A DNA stretch of 24,698 nucleotides from JBBTWV01 sp038062615. GTDB taxonomy: Bacteria; Patescibacteriota; Gracilibacteria; UBA1369; UM-FILTER-53-11. This document shows positions 1 to 7,452 of this stretch, one piece after another. Made by a program: the position numbers and the translations under genes. Location of the stretch: the NCBI GenBank assembly GCA_038062615.1, contig JBBTWV010000041.1, positions 1 to 24,698 on the forward strand. Reading direction: 5' to 3'. The notes under the pieces were generated by a model that was not told the origin of the DNA, ran no database searches, and worked only from the letters and a program-made list of their open reading frames with translations. Each line of letters opens with the position of its first letter. Positions within the stretch are counted from its first letter, which is position 1.

Positions 1-1465
1 AGGTGGCACCAATGGTGTACTGACCGCTTAAAATAACCGGCGCAGGAATGGCTCCGGTATTCAGATCCCGCGCGAGAGCTTGAGCTTCTTGTACTCTAAA
101 TCTTCCGGTAATCACCGCATTGCCGCCGGCAATTTTTTCTCTCACGTTTGGGCTGGAAATCAAATTTCCTCCCACAAAAATTGCGACGGGCTTTTCTATA
201 TTCCGCGCGGTAATTTCTTCAAACAATTTGGCGCCTTCTCCATCAAACTGAATCGAAACCGTGGGCTGAAGGAACTGATCAAAAGTGACATCGGCGCGTT
301 CAAACTGTTCGCCGGTGAGCGGAGTCTCTTGCCAAGGATCATCGGCGGTGGCAAAGAAAATCTGGCTGTACTTTACTTGGTTAAAGTTGTCGGCGCGGAT
401 AATGTGGTAGCCGTAAGCCGTTTCGGTCACCGCTGAGAGTTCCCCTGCACGGGTGAGTTTAAGCGCTGCCGCGGTGAATGCCGGAAGATAATTGCCGTTC
501 ATTCTTACCGCATCGCCAAGCTTTCCACCGGTATTTTTGGCATCCGGTTCGTCGGAAGATTCTTTGGCTACGCTCTCAAATTTGGTTACTGCTGTAAGTT
601 TTGTGTGCAGCTCCTCAGCCCTGGTTTTAGCTTCTTCTTTGGTGCGAGTGACTCCTTCCGGTGCTTTATCCGCCCCGCGATAAGAAACCAAAATATGGCT
701 TACCTCCAAGGCCTTTTGATCAACCGGAAGATCGGCAGCCGACCTTTTATCAATCACTTTCACAATAAAATATCCATCCAGCGGAGTGATTTGTTGATCC
801 TCAATGGAATATCCATTATTGCCTTCCAGAAGCTTAGGAATAACCGTACCGGCAGTAGTTTTACCAATTTCCACCGAGATTTTGGGATCCACTACTTCTT
901 TTAAAAACTGCCAGTCAACTTCTTCAAAACGGACCTTGCCCGGACTTGCTTGCGATTCTTCTTGTCCAACCAGTTCAAATGTCCCTTTTTTAGAAAGCAC
1001 TTTTTGCAAAGTTGTCTGCCCCAATTTTTTAACATTTTCTTTGTGCTGTGGATCCGGTTTTTCTCGTTTTTCTTTAAATTCCAGCTGAATAGTTTTGCCA
1101 ACCACTTTTTTGGCTTCATTGAGATCTTTTACGCCCGCCAACTCCACCACAATGTGTTCTTCGTCGCCAACAGTAGAGGTATAGATGTTCGGTTCCGAGA
1201 CGCCGAGCCCGTTGACGCGCTTATTAATGACGTTTTTAACGCCCTCAATAATGGACGCCTTGTCTTTCTCCGGCACCTTGCGCAGGTCCACCTTGTAATC
1301 CAGCTGAGAACCACCCTGAAGATCCAGCCCTAAATGTACTCTTGCATTGGTAAAAGCGTCAGGCGTACCCGGAACCTTTTGCCATTTACTTGGGAGATCA
1401 TAATAACCCAGTAAAAGTGCGAAAAAAACGATGAGGAGAACCTTGGAGAGCGTGGAGCGGAGCAT
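1..1465 (-). CDS. secD: SecD protein-export subunit with inserted parvulin (PpiC) domain, partial (3' end beyond window)
   Basis: SecD is the membrane subunit that, with SecF, uses the proton gradient to help finish Sec-dependent export. I translated the frame by hand from the ATG at 1465; it stays open for 488 codons to the left edge. Residues 5-20 are the first membrane helix, followed by the SecD signature VHLGLDLQGGSQL (about 43-55) and the P1 start with LEFKE near 131. After the insert come TGEQFERADVTF, FVGGNLISSPNV and DLNTGAIPAPV, typical of the second half of P1; the remaining helices lie outside the window. Between the P1 halves, about residues 252-357 form a parvulin domain: SHIL (from 256), a DAKNTGGKLG motif, FTAAALKL, and TAYGYHII (from about 349). 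The normal family has no isomerase here. A cupin gene and repeat copy C lie upstream. Identity as SecD is firm; the fusion is read directly from an unbroken frame. Confidence 0.93.
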   Translation of the reverse strand, partial: MLRSTLSKVLLIVFFALLLGYYDLPSKWQKVPGTPDAFTNARVHLGLDLQGGSQLDYKVDLRKVPEKDKASIIEGVKNVINKRVNGLGVSEPNIYTSTVGDEEHIVVELAGVKDLNEAKKVVGKTIQLEFKEKREKPDPQHKENVKKLGQTTLQKVLSKKGTFELVGQEESQASPGKVRFEEVDWQFLKEVVDPKISVEIGKTTAGTVIPKLLEGNNGYSIEDQQITPLDGYFIVKVIDKRSAADLPVDQKALEVSHILVSYRGADKAPEGVTRTKEEAKTRAEELHTKLTAVTKFESVAKESSDEPDAKNTGGKLGDAVRMNGNYLPAFTAAALKLTRAGELSAVTETAYGYHIIRADNFNQVKYSQIFFATADDPWQETPLTGEQFERADVTFDQFLQPTVSIQFDGEGAKLFEEITARNIEKPVAIFVGGNLISSPNVREKIAGGNAVITGRFRVQEAQALARDLNTGAIPAPVILSGQYTIGAT

Positions 1466-1487
1466 AAAGAGAATAATTAATTGATAT

Positions 1488-1544
1488 AGGTTGCGCCTTC
1501 CAGGCGCATTATTGGCTTAGCCTCGCCTCGACGGCTCGGCCTGG
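1488..1544 (-). repeat. Dispersed intergenic hairpin repeat, family 2, copy C
   Basis: This shares its order of blocks with 24245-24299: AGGTTGCGCC, hairpin, TT(A)TTGG/AATTGC, TTAGCCT, ACGGCTCGGCCT. A perfect stem TGCGCCT/AGGCGCA (1492-1498 with 1502-1508) has a three-base loop. It fills the gap between the cupin stop codon and secD. No T-run follows, so it is not a standard terminator. Confidence 0.7.
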
Positions 1545-1548
1545 TAAG

Positions 1549-1968
1549 TTATTTTTGAGATTTTTTTGCCAGCTTTTTATCGAGGGCGTCATTGTTCCCT
1601 TTGCCTGTTCTGCCGTAATCATCGGCAAGTTTCACAATGTCGTCAAGTTCCGGACTGGAAACCTCAAAAATAACCGTTTCTTCCAAGGCTTCCATGCGAT
1701 GGATCATGCCGGGGAAGATGTCTACTTTTTGGCCTGCTTTGAGTGTCTGTTTCTTAAGCTTTTTGGCGTTTTGTCCGTAGGTAAACTGCACCTTGCCTTG
1801 GATAATGAGCTGCGTCTCGGTCTTTTTTTCGTGATACTGAAGGGAAAAACGATGCCCTTTCTTAATCTCTAATATTTTGCCCGCATACCCCGGCGTCCAG
1901 GCGAACCAAATTTCTCTTCCCCATGGTTTTGGTTTCACAACTACTTCATGTAAGAATTCTCCGCGCAT
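1549..1968 (-). CDS. Cupin protein, mannose-6-phosphate isomerase (type II C-terminal domain) family
   Basis: This is a 139-residue single-domain cupin resembling the C-terminal half of bifunctional ManC/AlgA enzymes, which interconverts fructose-6-phosphate and mannose-6-phosphate. Visible motifs are KPWGREIWF (about 14-22), the metal-binding cupin 1 segment SLQYHEKKTE with G..V.F, cupin 2 DIFPGMIHRM, and the family tail ELDDIVKLADDYGR. The basic tail KKLAKKSQK is extra. It starts 16 bases after the stop of the guanylyltransferase gene, so here the two halves of the bifunctional enzyme are separate neighbouring genes, supporting a joint role in making GDP-mannose for glycans. No Shine-Dalgarno precedes the ATG. 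A non-catalytic sugar-binding cupin cannot be excluded. Confidence 0.82.
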   Translation of the reverse strand: MRGEFLHEVVVKPKPWGREIWFAWTPGYAGKILEIKKGHRFSLQYHEKKTETQLIIQGKVQFTYGQNAKKLKKQTLKAGQKVDIFPGMIHRMEALEETVIFEVSSPELDDIVKLADDYGRTGKGNNDALDKKLAKKSQK

Positions 1969-1984
1969 AACGGGGGCAATAATA

Positions 1985-3025
1985 TCACAAAAACTTAAGC
2001 CGTTTCTTCTTTCTGATCTCTTCCACCACCTTTTTCACGTCGCCGGCTTTTTCTTTGGGCAAAACCAAAAGCGCTTGGTCGGTATCAATAATCACCATAT
2101 TTTTAACTCCATAGGTCACAATAAGTTTTTCTTGATTTCCCAAAACCACCGATCCCTGGGTTTGAATGGCCAAATGGTTGCCCGAACTCACGTTGCCGTG
2201 CTCACCTTTTACCAGCTCTTCATGGAGCGCACCCCAGTTACCAATATCATTCCAGCCCAAATCCGCCGGAATCACATGAACCATTTTAGGATTAATTTTT
2301 TCCATGATGGCGTAGTCAATGGAAATTTTGGGTGCTTTGGCGTAGGTTTCGCGCTTCATGCAAGCAGCAAGAATTTTTGGCGCAAAACGCTCAAACTGGC
2401 GCAGTATCGTATTGACCTTCCACATATATAAGCCGGTATTCCAAAGATATTTAAAAGAGGCAAGAAAGGTGCGGGCCTTGGCTTCATTCGGTTTTTCGGT
2501 GAAACAATCCAGTTCGTAAATTTCCAATCCCTTGAGAGAAGTTTCTACCGTTTTTCCAATGCGAATATATCCCAAGCTGGGGTTCGCCCATTTAGCTCTT
2601 ACCGCAATCACCGAAAGCACATCATTTTTTTGAATGTGATGAGCGGCAAATTGGAGCGCCTGTTTAAAAGCCTCCGGTTTTTGAATGAGATGGTCGGCAT
2701 AAATAATCGCCATGACTTCTTCTCCATAACCGAGTTTTGCCAGCTGATGCGCCGCAAAGCAAATACATGGAGCTGTATCACGCAGGGAGGGCTCTATAAT
2801 AAGGTGATTGGCCGGCAGCTGGGGGAGCTGATCTTTTACCAGTTTGCCGTAAGCGGACGAAGTCGCCACAAAAATATCCTTTGGCGAAAGAAAAGAAAGA
2901 CGCTCGTACGTTTGCTGAAGCATCGTTTTATCTCCCACAAAAGCGTGGAACTGCTTGGGTTTAAGATCCCGAGAGAGTGGCCACAGCCTGGTACCGCTTC
3001 CGCCGGCGAGAATAACAGCTTTCAT
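1985..3025 (-). CDS. manC: Mannose-1-phosphate guanylyltransferase
   Basis: A 346-residue nucleotidyltransferase that makes GDP-mannose from mannose-1-phosphate and GTP. The N-terminus carries the signature LAGGSGTRLWPLSR (6-19) followed by KPKQF. Further family motifs are FTEKPNEAKA, a YLWNTGLYMW segment, and DLGWNDIGNWGALHE, which bind the sugar and metal. The length matches single-domain enzymes, which lack the fused isomerase; that part is the next gene downstream. It begins 10 bases after the gpmI stop and lacks a clear Shine-Dalgarno. GDP-mannose would feed surface polysaccharide or lipid-linked glycan synthesis, though no glycosyltransferase is present in the window. Confidence 0.95.
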   Translation of the reverse strand: MKAVILAGGSGTRLWPLSRDLKPKQFHAFVGDKTMLQQTYERLSFLSPKDIFVATSSAYGKLVKDQLPQLPANHLIIEPSLRDTAPCICFAAHQLAKLGYGEEVMAIIYADHLIQKPEAFKQALQFAAHHIQKNDVLSVIAVRAKWANPSLGYIRIGKTVETSLKGLEIYELDCFTEKPNEAKARTFLASFKYLWNTGLYMWKVNTILRQFERFAPKILAACMKRETYAKAPKISIDYAIMEKINPKMVHVIPADLGWNDIGNWGALHEELVKGEHGNVSSGNHLAIQTQGSVVLGNQEKLIVTYGVKNMVIIDTDQALLVLPKEKAGDVKKVVEEIRKKKRLKFL

Positions 3026-3035
3026 GGATGTAACT

Positions 3036-4586
3036 TTAACCTATAAGGCTTTGTCCTGTCATCTCTGGCGGCTGTTTTATCCCCATAATTTTTAAAATCG
3101 TCGGCGCAATGTCTTTTAATTCGCCTTTTGGCAGAGATTTTCCCTCATTTTTTCCACCTACTAATATAAACGGCACTGGATTTTTAGTGTGGCTTGGGCA
3201 TGGCTCACCGTTTTCTTCATAAATCTTGTACTCAATATTGCCGTGGTCGCCGGTAATCATCGTCACATATCCATGCTCGCTGGCCACCGGAATAATTTTC
3301 CCAAGGCACTCATCAATCACTTCTACTGCCTTAATACTGGCTTTAAGATCACCCGAATGCCCCACCAAATCACAGTTGGCAAAATTAAGCGCAATGAATT
3401 CATATTTTTCTTGCTTGAGTTGATTCAAGAGCTCGTCGGTTATTTCTCGTGCACTCATCTCTGGCATCTCGGCATAACTGTGGCATCGCTTGGAATCAAT
3501 CATAATGCGATCTTCACCGGGAAAAGGCTTTTCAATCTGACTGTTTAAAAAGTAGGTGACGTGCGCATATTTTTGTGTTTCAGCCAGCCGCAACTGTTTA
3601 AGTCCAGCATGTGAAATCACTTCGCTTAAGTTGTTTTTGATAAGCGGCGTGGGGAAAACCACCGGCGCTTTCTCGGAATACGGTCCTGTGCAAACCCAAA
3701 AAGGTCGCACCACTTTTTCTTGCTTAAATCCCACTGGTTGGCCGGTTTTAGGATTATTCTCACCGGTAAAACACCACGTCAGCTCACGCGCACGATCACT
3801 GCGGAAGTTCCAAAAAATCACCGAATCTTTGTCTTTTATTACGCCGTGCTCATCCAGCAAGGTCGCTTCAATATAATAATCGGTCTCAATACCTTTGGCG
3901 TAAGCATTTTTGACGGCTGCTACGGGGTCGGTTTCACGCACTCCCTTGCCCAGCGTTAAAAGATCATAAGCTGGTTTGATACGAGTCCAATTGGAATCCC
4001 GATCCATGGCAAAATATCGTCCCACAATAGTGGCGATTTTGGCCTGATCCTGCATTCCCAGTTCTTTGATTTTTTCTTGGATTTGCTGGATAAACGGAAT
4101 TACACTCCGTCCAGGAACATCGCGGCCGTCGCTAATGGCATGAATATAAATTTTTCCAACTTTTTGCTGTTTCGCCAGTTCTAGCAATGCAAAAAGATGT
4201 GCGATGTGAGAGTGAACGCCTTGGTCCGAAATCATTCCGAGAAGGTGAAGTGCGGCTTTCTCCCCTTCATTTACACGTTTGCAAGCTTCTAAAAGTGCCG
4301 GTTTTTTAAAAAAACTTCCGTCCGCGATGGCGTTATTCACTTCTTCCAGTGTTTGAAGCGTCACTCGCCCAGAGCCAATCGTAAAATGCCCTACTTCGGA
4401 GCCGCCCTGCGTACCATCTGGAATTCCCACCGCTCGTCCCGCTGCTTTTAAAAGCGTCCAAGGATGTTCTTTGCGCAGCTTTGTGAGCGTTGGGGTTTTT
4501 GCCAAGGCAACCGCGTTGCCCGAGTATACTTTACCTTCGCCAAAACCATCAAGAATGATGAGCAGGACTTTTGCGCTTGGGGTCAT
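3036..4586 (-). CDS. gpmI: 2,3-bisphosphoglycerate-independent phosphoglycerate mutase
   Basis: This glycolytic enzyme interconverts 3- and 2-phosphoglycerate using two metal ions. The chosen ATG at 4586 gives 516 residues starting MTPSAKVLLIILDGFG, as usual for the family; the longer in-frame start at 4604 would add six atypical residues. Catalytic motifs are complete: the Ser nucleophile in GGSEVGHFTIGSGR, DQGVHSHIAHL, SDGRDVPGRS, GRYFAMDRDSNWTR, FWNFRSDRARE, NFANCDLVGHSG, TGDHGNIE and SHTKNPVPF. Its first 38 bases overlap the 3' end of the HEPN gene in a different frame, so its translation start is buried in that gene. It belongs to the minus-strand run with manC only 10 bases downstream. 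Confidence 0.96.
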   Translation of the reverse strand: MTPSAKVLLIILDGFGEGKVYSGNAVALAKTPTLTKLRKEHPWTLLKAAGRAVGIPDGTQGGSEVGHFTIGSGRVTLQTLEEVNNAIADGSFFKKPALLEACKRVNEGEKAALHLLGMISDQGVHSHIAHLFALLELAKQQKVGKIYIHAISDGRDVPGRSVIPFIQQIQEKIKELGMQDQAKIATIVGRYFAMDRDSNWTRIKPAYDLLTLGKGVRETDPVAAVKNAYAKGIETDYYIEATLLDEHGVIKDKDSVIFWNFRSDRARELTWCFTGENNPKTGQPVGFKQEKVVRPFWVCTGPYSEKAPVVFPTPLIKNNLSEVISHAGLKQLRLAETQKYAHVTYFLNSQIEKPFPGEDRIMIDSKRCHSYAEMPEMSAREITDELLNQLKQEKYEFIALNFANCDLVGHSGDLKASIKAVEVIDECLGKIIPVASEHGYVTMITGDHGNIEYKIYEENGEPCPSHTKNPVPFILVGGKNEGKSLPKGELKDIAPTILKIMGIKQPPEMTGQSLIG

Positions 4587-5670
4587 TGGCCGCCAGTGTA
4601 GCACAAATTTTTTTCAGACAGTGGTTCACTATCCTCTCAAACCATCGTGTGCGAGGCAATTTTTCCTTGTCATCAAATTTTTTTCTATCAGCCATCATTC
4701 CACTACTTCCATCCAAATCCCAACATTTCGCATTCTCCATCGCCATGTCTTGGCTCAAGTACATGGGTTTACCACTATGTAAGTATGCTGAGCGCGCATC
4801 ATAAATTTTTCCTGCATAATCGTTAACATCTTCTTTCTGGATGTAGCCATGAGCTGGTTTTCGTTTGCCTCCCTTACAAAAGCCTATGGCATATTTTTCA
4901 AAAAACAGAATAAATCTATGGCGAATTTTCCTATTTTCCAGCCAATTATTGATCTCCTGCACCTCAGTTGGCTCAAATTTTTTCTCTTTATAGAGCTTTG
5001 TAAGTTTTTTATCGAGAGCATCAGCCGATTTAGGCAATAATTTTAATAAAGCTTCCACTGCAGAAACCATTTTGATAAAGAACATCTGGCTATCGAGGCC
5101 AATTTCCTTTATGGCTTCTGCATACCAGAAAAAGGCATGCGTTAAATTTTGATGATATTCCTGGTCAATACTTCTCATGCGGTCCAAAAATGCTTTTAAT
5201 CCATCTTCATTTGCCCAGTTGCGTTTTTGATAAGCAGTAAACATTTCAAAATTTCTATATGGATTAGGGCGAACATAGCGAAAATCATTCTCATAACGAC
5301 TACGGACACTTTTCGAGGTTAGTTCACCACTCACGGTAGCCTTAAGATAAAATCTTGCTTGAAAATAGACCGAAAAGATGGCCATTAATTCGCCAATTAA
5401 CCCGTCTTTAAAATAATACCCATTTTTAGAATACTTACTTTCATCAAATTTGTATTCCTTGTAAACATGCTTAAGCCTTATGGCGTAGGTAAAAAGGCCA
5501 TTTTTATCTTCTTCCTGAAACAGCGCACACATCAAGGATCCATTTCCATAATCCAATACTCCGGGAATTCGGACCTCTGAACAAATCTCATGGTCTATAA
5601 AATAGGTATCTTTATCCTCAACCTTCTCTACTTCTTCCATCGCTAATATCCACCCCATGCGATTATCCAT
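4549..5670 (-). CDS. Apea-like HEPN domain protein, putative
   Basis: A 373-residue protein of unknown function. The C-terminal part has the hallmark of HEPN domains, an R-x4-H motif in ARSAYLHSGKP (R293, H298), preceded by helical segments with MVSAVEALLKLL (about 205) and an acidic/lysine-rich spacer. This arrangement resembles Apea-like HEPN proteins; many HEPN proteins with intact R-x4-6-H are ribonucleases in toxin or defence systems. The N-terminal 170 residues show no motif I recognise. The start overlaps the end of the Bro-N gene by 8 bases, indicating co-translation. The last 12 residues are read from DNA that also encodes the start of gpmI. The gene looks A/T-richer than its neighbours. 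HEPN assignment rests on motif reading only. Confidence 0.6.
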   Translation of the reverse strand: MDNRMGWILAMEEVEKVEDKDTYFIDHEICSEVRIPGVLDYGNGSLMCALFQEEDKNGLFTYAIRLKHVYKEYKFDESKYSKNGYYFKDGLIGELMAIFSVYFQARFYLKATVSGELTSKSVRSRYENDFRYVRPNPYRNFEMFTAYQKRNWANEDGLKAFLDRMRSIDQEYHQNLTHAFFWYAEAIKEIGLDSQMFFIKMVSAVEALLKLLPKSADALDKKLTKLYKEKKFEPTEVQEINNWLENRKIRHRFILFFEKYAIGFCKGGKRKPAHGYIQKEDVNDYAGKIYDARSAYLHSGKPMYLSQDMAMENAKCWDLDGSSGMMADRKKFDDKEKLPRTRWFERIVNHCLKKICATLAANDPKRKSPAHHS

Positions 5671-6541
5671 TTTTCAAAATGTTAGTTCTTTTCTGCTTTC
5701 CAAAACCTGCTTTCGGAGCATTCGTTGGCAAGTAGTTCTCTTTGCTCACTACTTTTTGTCCTGTTTTTTGTTCCAATTCGAGCCGCGCTTTTTTCGCAAT
5801 ACTCCCACCCTTTTTGCCAGCTACTTTGTTTCTCATCATTCCTTTTGCATTCTCACTTTGGGCAATTTGACGTGTGGAAAGTTCTGCCAAGGCTGTGAAA
5901 ATTAGTTCGGCTTCGGTCATGTGGTCACGGAGGTTTTCAGTTTTTAAACCTTTGATTTTCTTGTGAGTTTTGACGCTTATATCAGACCATTCCTCGTGAA
6001 TAATGTTCGTTAAAATGGCAAATTCCTCTCCTTCCTTGATGTCATGTTCGCTCCAATAGTCGGTGAGTTTATTGCGTGTTTCCTGCCCCATCATTCTTTG
6101 TTGTATCCACTTGCTACTACGTCCGTGTTTTATCCAATTCTCACGAGCGCGATTCAATGACTTTTCAGGGTCAGCTGTCTCCTGTAATCGCTCATACCCA
6201 ACCTTTGCAAGCCAAAGTTTGATGGGCTCAGCCTTTGGGCTTGGAACCGATTGGATAAGGCGCAATAAGGTCTCCGTACTGGCCGCATCGGTGATTCTCA
6301 TCTTCCCGTCTTCTGCGAGCATTTTCAACCGGTTACATTTTGTAACCACTTCGCTTCCTTCCTTATGTAAACGATTTTTTAAGACTTTCCAATAATTTCT
6401 GGCCAATTGAAAATCAGACTGATTCGTGAGAGCTGCAATAATATCCACGACCGAGAAAAACCATGTTTCAGTCGTTTCGTCATAATGTCTGCGAATTTTA
6501 TAATTTTCAAAGACAGCAAGTGCCGTATCCAATCTTTCCAT
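5663..6541 (-). CDS. Bro-N domain protein (phage antirepressor / DinD-like family)
   Basis: A 292-residue member of the widespread Bro-N family found in phages, plasmids and many bacterial chromosomes. The N-terminus has the Bro-N pattern: RRHYDETTETWFFSVVDIIAALT (about 17-40, quoted in part), YWKVLKNRL, a TDAASTETLLRLIQSVPSPKAEP segment around 85-105, and WLAKVGYERLQE. The second half contains NLRDHMTEAELIFTALAE and a basic tail with GKKGGSIAKKARLELE. Bro-N proteins usually bind DNA and act as antirepressors; the exact role is unknown. It is preceded by a good promoter and an AAGGA Shine-Dalgarno 7 bases from the ATG, which is unusual in this window. It overlaps the HEPN gene by 8 bases and forms a two-gene unit with it. 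Confidence 0.85.
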   Translation of the reverse strand: MERLDTALAVFENYKIRRHYDETTETWFFSVVDIIAALTNQSDFQLARNYWKVLKNRLHKEGSEVVTKCNRLKMLAEDGKMRITDAASTETLLRLIQSVPSPKAEPIKLWLAKVGYERLQETADPEKSLNRARENWIKHGRSSKWIQQRMMGQETRNKLTDYWSEHDIKEGEEFAILTNIIHEEWSDISVKTHKKIKGLKTENLRDHMTEAELIFTALAELSTRQIAQSENAKGMMRNKVAGKKGGSIAKKARLELEQKTGQKVVSKENYLPTNAPKAGFGKQKRTNILKNG

Positions 6542-6569
6542 AGTAATCCTTTAATAGAACAATGGCTTC

Positions 6570-6598
6570 ACTTTAGGTGAGCGTATACTCATAGTCAA
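6570..6598 (-). promoter_or_regulatory. Promoter of the Bro-N/HEPN pair
   Basis: On the minus strand TTGACT (6593-6598) is followed, after 17 bases, by TAAAGT (6570-6575). The ATG at 6541 lies about 28 bases downstream with AAAGGAT in front. It lies in the gap after the prepilin peptidase gene, so the pair can be transcribed independently of the upstream run. Confidence 0.55.
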
Positions 6599-6632
6599 GT
6601 CTCATATCGAAAGCAACTCAAGGTCTGTCTTC

Positions 6633-7442
6633 CTAGAAGCCGATTCCCCTCAAGTACAATCCTAAAATATCTTCTCCAAAGAAAATCACGGCAAAGGTTC
6701 CCAAAACCAAAAATGGCGCGAAAGGAATTTTTACGCCCGCTAATTTTTTCTTTTTCATGGCGATGAATATTGAGGCGATGGAGCCGAAAATATAGGATAG
6801 GAACAAGGCCACAATCACCATCTTCCAGCCGAGTATCACGCCCATAAAACCTCCCACGCGAGCGTCTCCCATGCCCACCCATTTTCCTTTTGAGACAAGA
6901 TACTGCAGTCCAAAAAAGCCAGCGGCAATAGCGCCGCCTAAGAGCGCATCAAAAAAATGCGGGGTGAGCGGAGCCGCCAGAGTCGCAATGAGTCCAATCA
7001 AAATGGCAGGGAGAAGGACCTCATCTGCAACTTTGAGGTAGTGGAGATCGTAAAAAAAAGTAAAGAGAAGAACGAATGTGTAAAAAGCATAAAGAAGGTA
7101 AAGGCCCAGCTGCACGGATGAAAGATGAAGTGTCACGCCATCAAAAAATGGGAACTTCAAATAAAGGAAGGCAAAAAGGAAGCCCGAAAAAAACTCCAGC
7201 AGGGGATACATGTATGAAATATCTTTGTTACAGGAACGGCATCGTCCCCGTAGCGTTAAGTAACTTACAATCGGAATAAGATCTAATGCTTTAAGTTGAG
7301 TGGAACAGTTCGGGCATTTGGATCTGCCGGTGAGCATGCCTTTTTCGCCTTTGTGGATGCGGTAAATAATGACGCTGGTGAAACTGCCAACCGCCGCGCC
7401 AATAATAAAGAGTACGAGGAGAAAAAAAGTATTGAGGAACAT
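6633..7442 (-). CDS. pilD: Prepilin peptidase (leader peptidase / N-methyltransferase)
   Basis: An inner-membrane aspartic protease that cuts and N-methylates type IV pilin or pseudopilin precursors. The 269 residues contain about eight hydrophobic segments. The N-terminal GAAVGSFTSVIIYR (15-28) is the family start, followed by two CxxC pairs (C43/C46 and C68/C71) that bind zinc. The catalytic aspartates appear to be D132 in FYDLHYLKVADE and D193 in the GMGDAR motif. It starts 10 bases after the TPR gene. Its presence implies type IV pili or a related pseudopilus in the organism, although no pilin gene lies in the window. Length is normal. Confidence 0.95.
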   Translation of the reverse strand: MFLNTFFLLVLFIIGAAVGSFTSVIIYRIHKGEKGMLTGRSKCPNCSTQLKALDLIPIVSYLTLRGRCRSCNKDISYMYPLLEFFSGFLFAFLYLKFPFFDGVTLHLSSVQLGLYLLYAFYTFVLLFTFFYDLHYLKVADEVLLPAILIGLIATLAAPLTPHFFDALLGGAIAAGFFGLQYLVSKGKWVGMGDARVGGFMGVILGWKMVIVALFLSYIFGSIASIFIAMKKKKLAGVKIPFAPFLVLGTFAVIFFGEDILGLYLRGIGF

Positions 7443-7452
7443 AGAGGGGTAA

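Noticed and set aside
80..436. Plus-strand frame of 118 codons at the left edge and others nearby (492-683, 605-904, 950-1333)
   Set aside because: They lie opposite the continuous secD frame on the minus strand and show no family motif.
1877..2431. 184-codon plus-strand frame
   Set aside because: Opposite the cupin and manC genes, whose motifs are unmistakable; the encoded peptide is compositionally odd with no domain.
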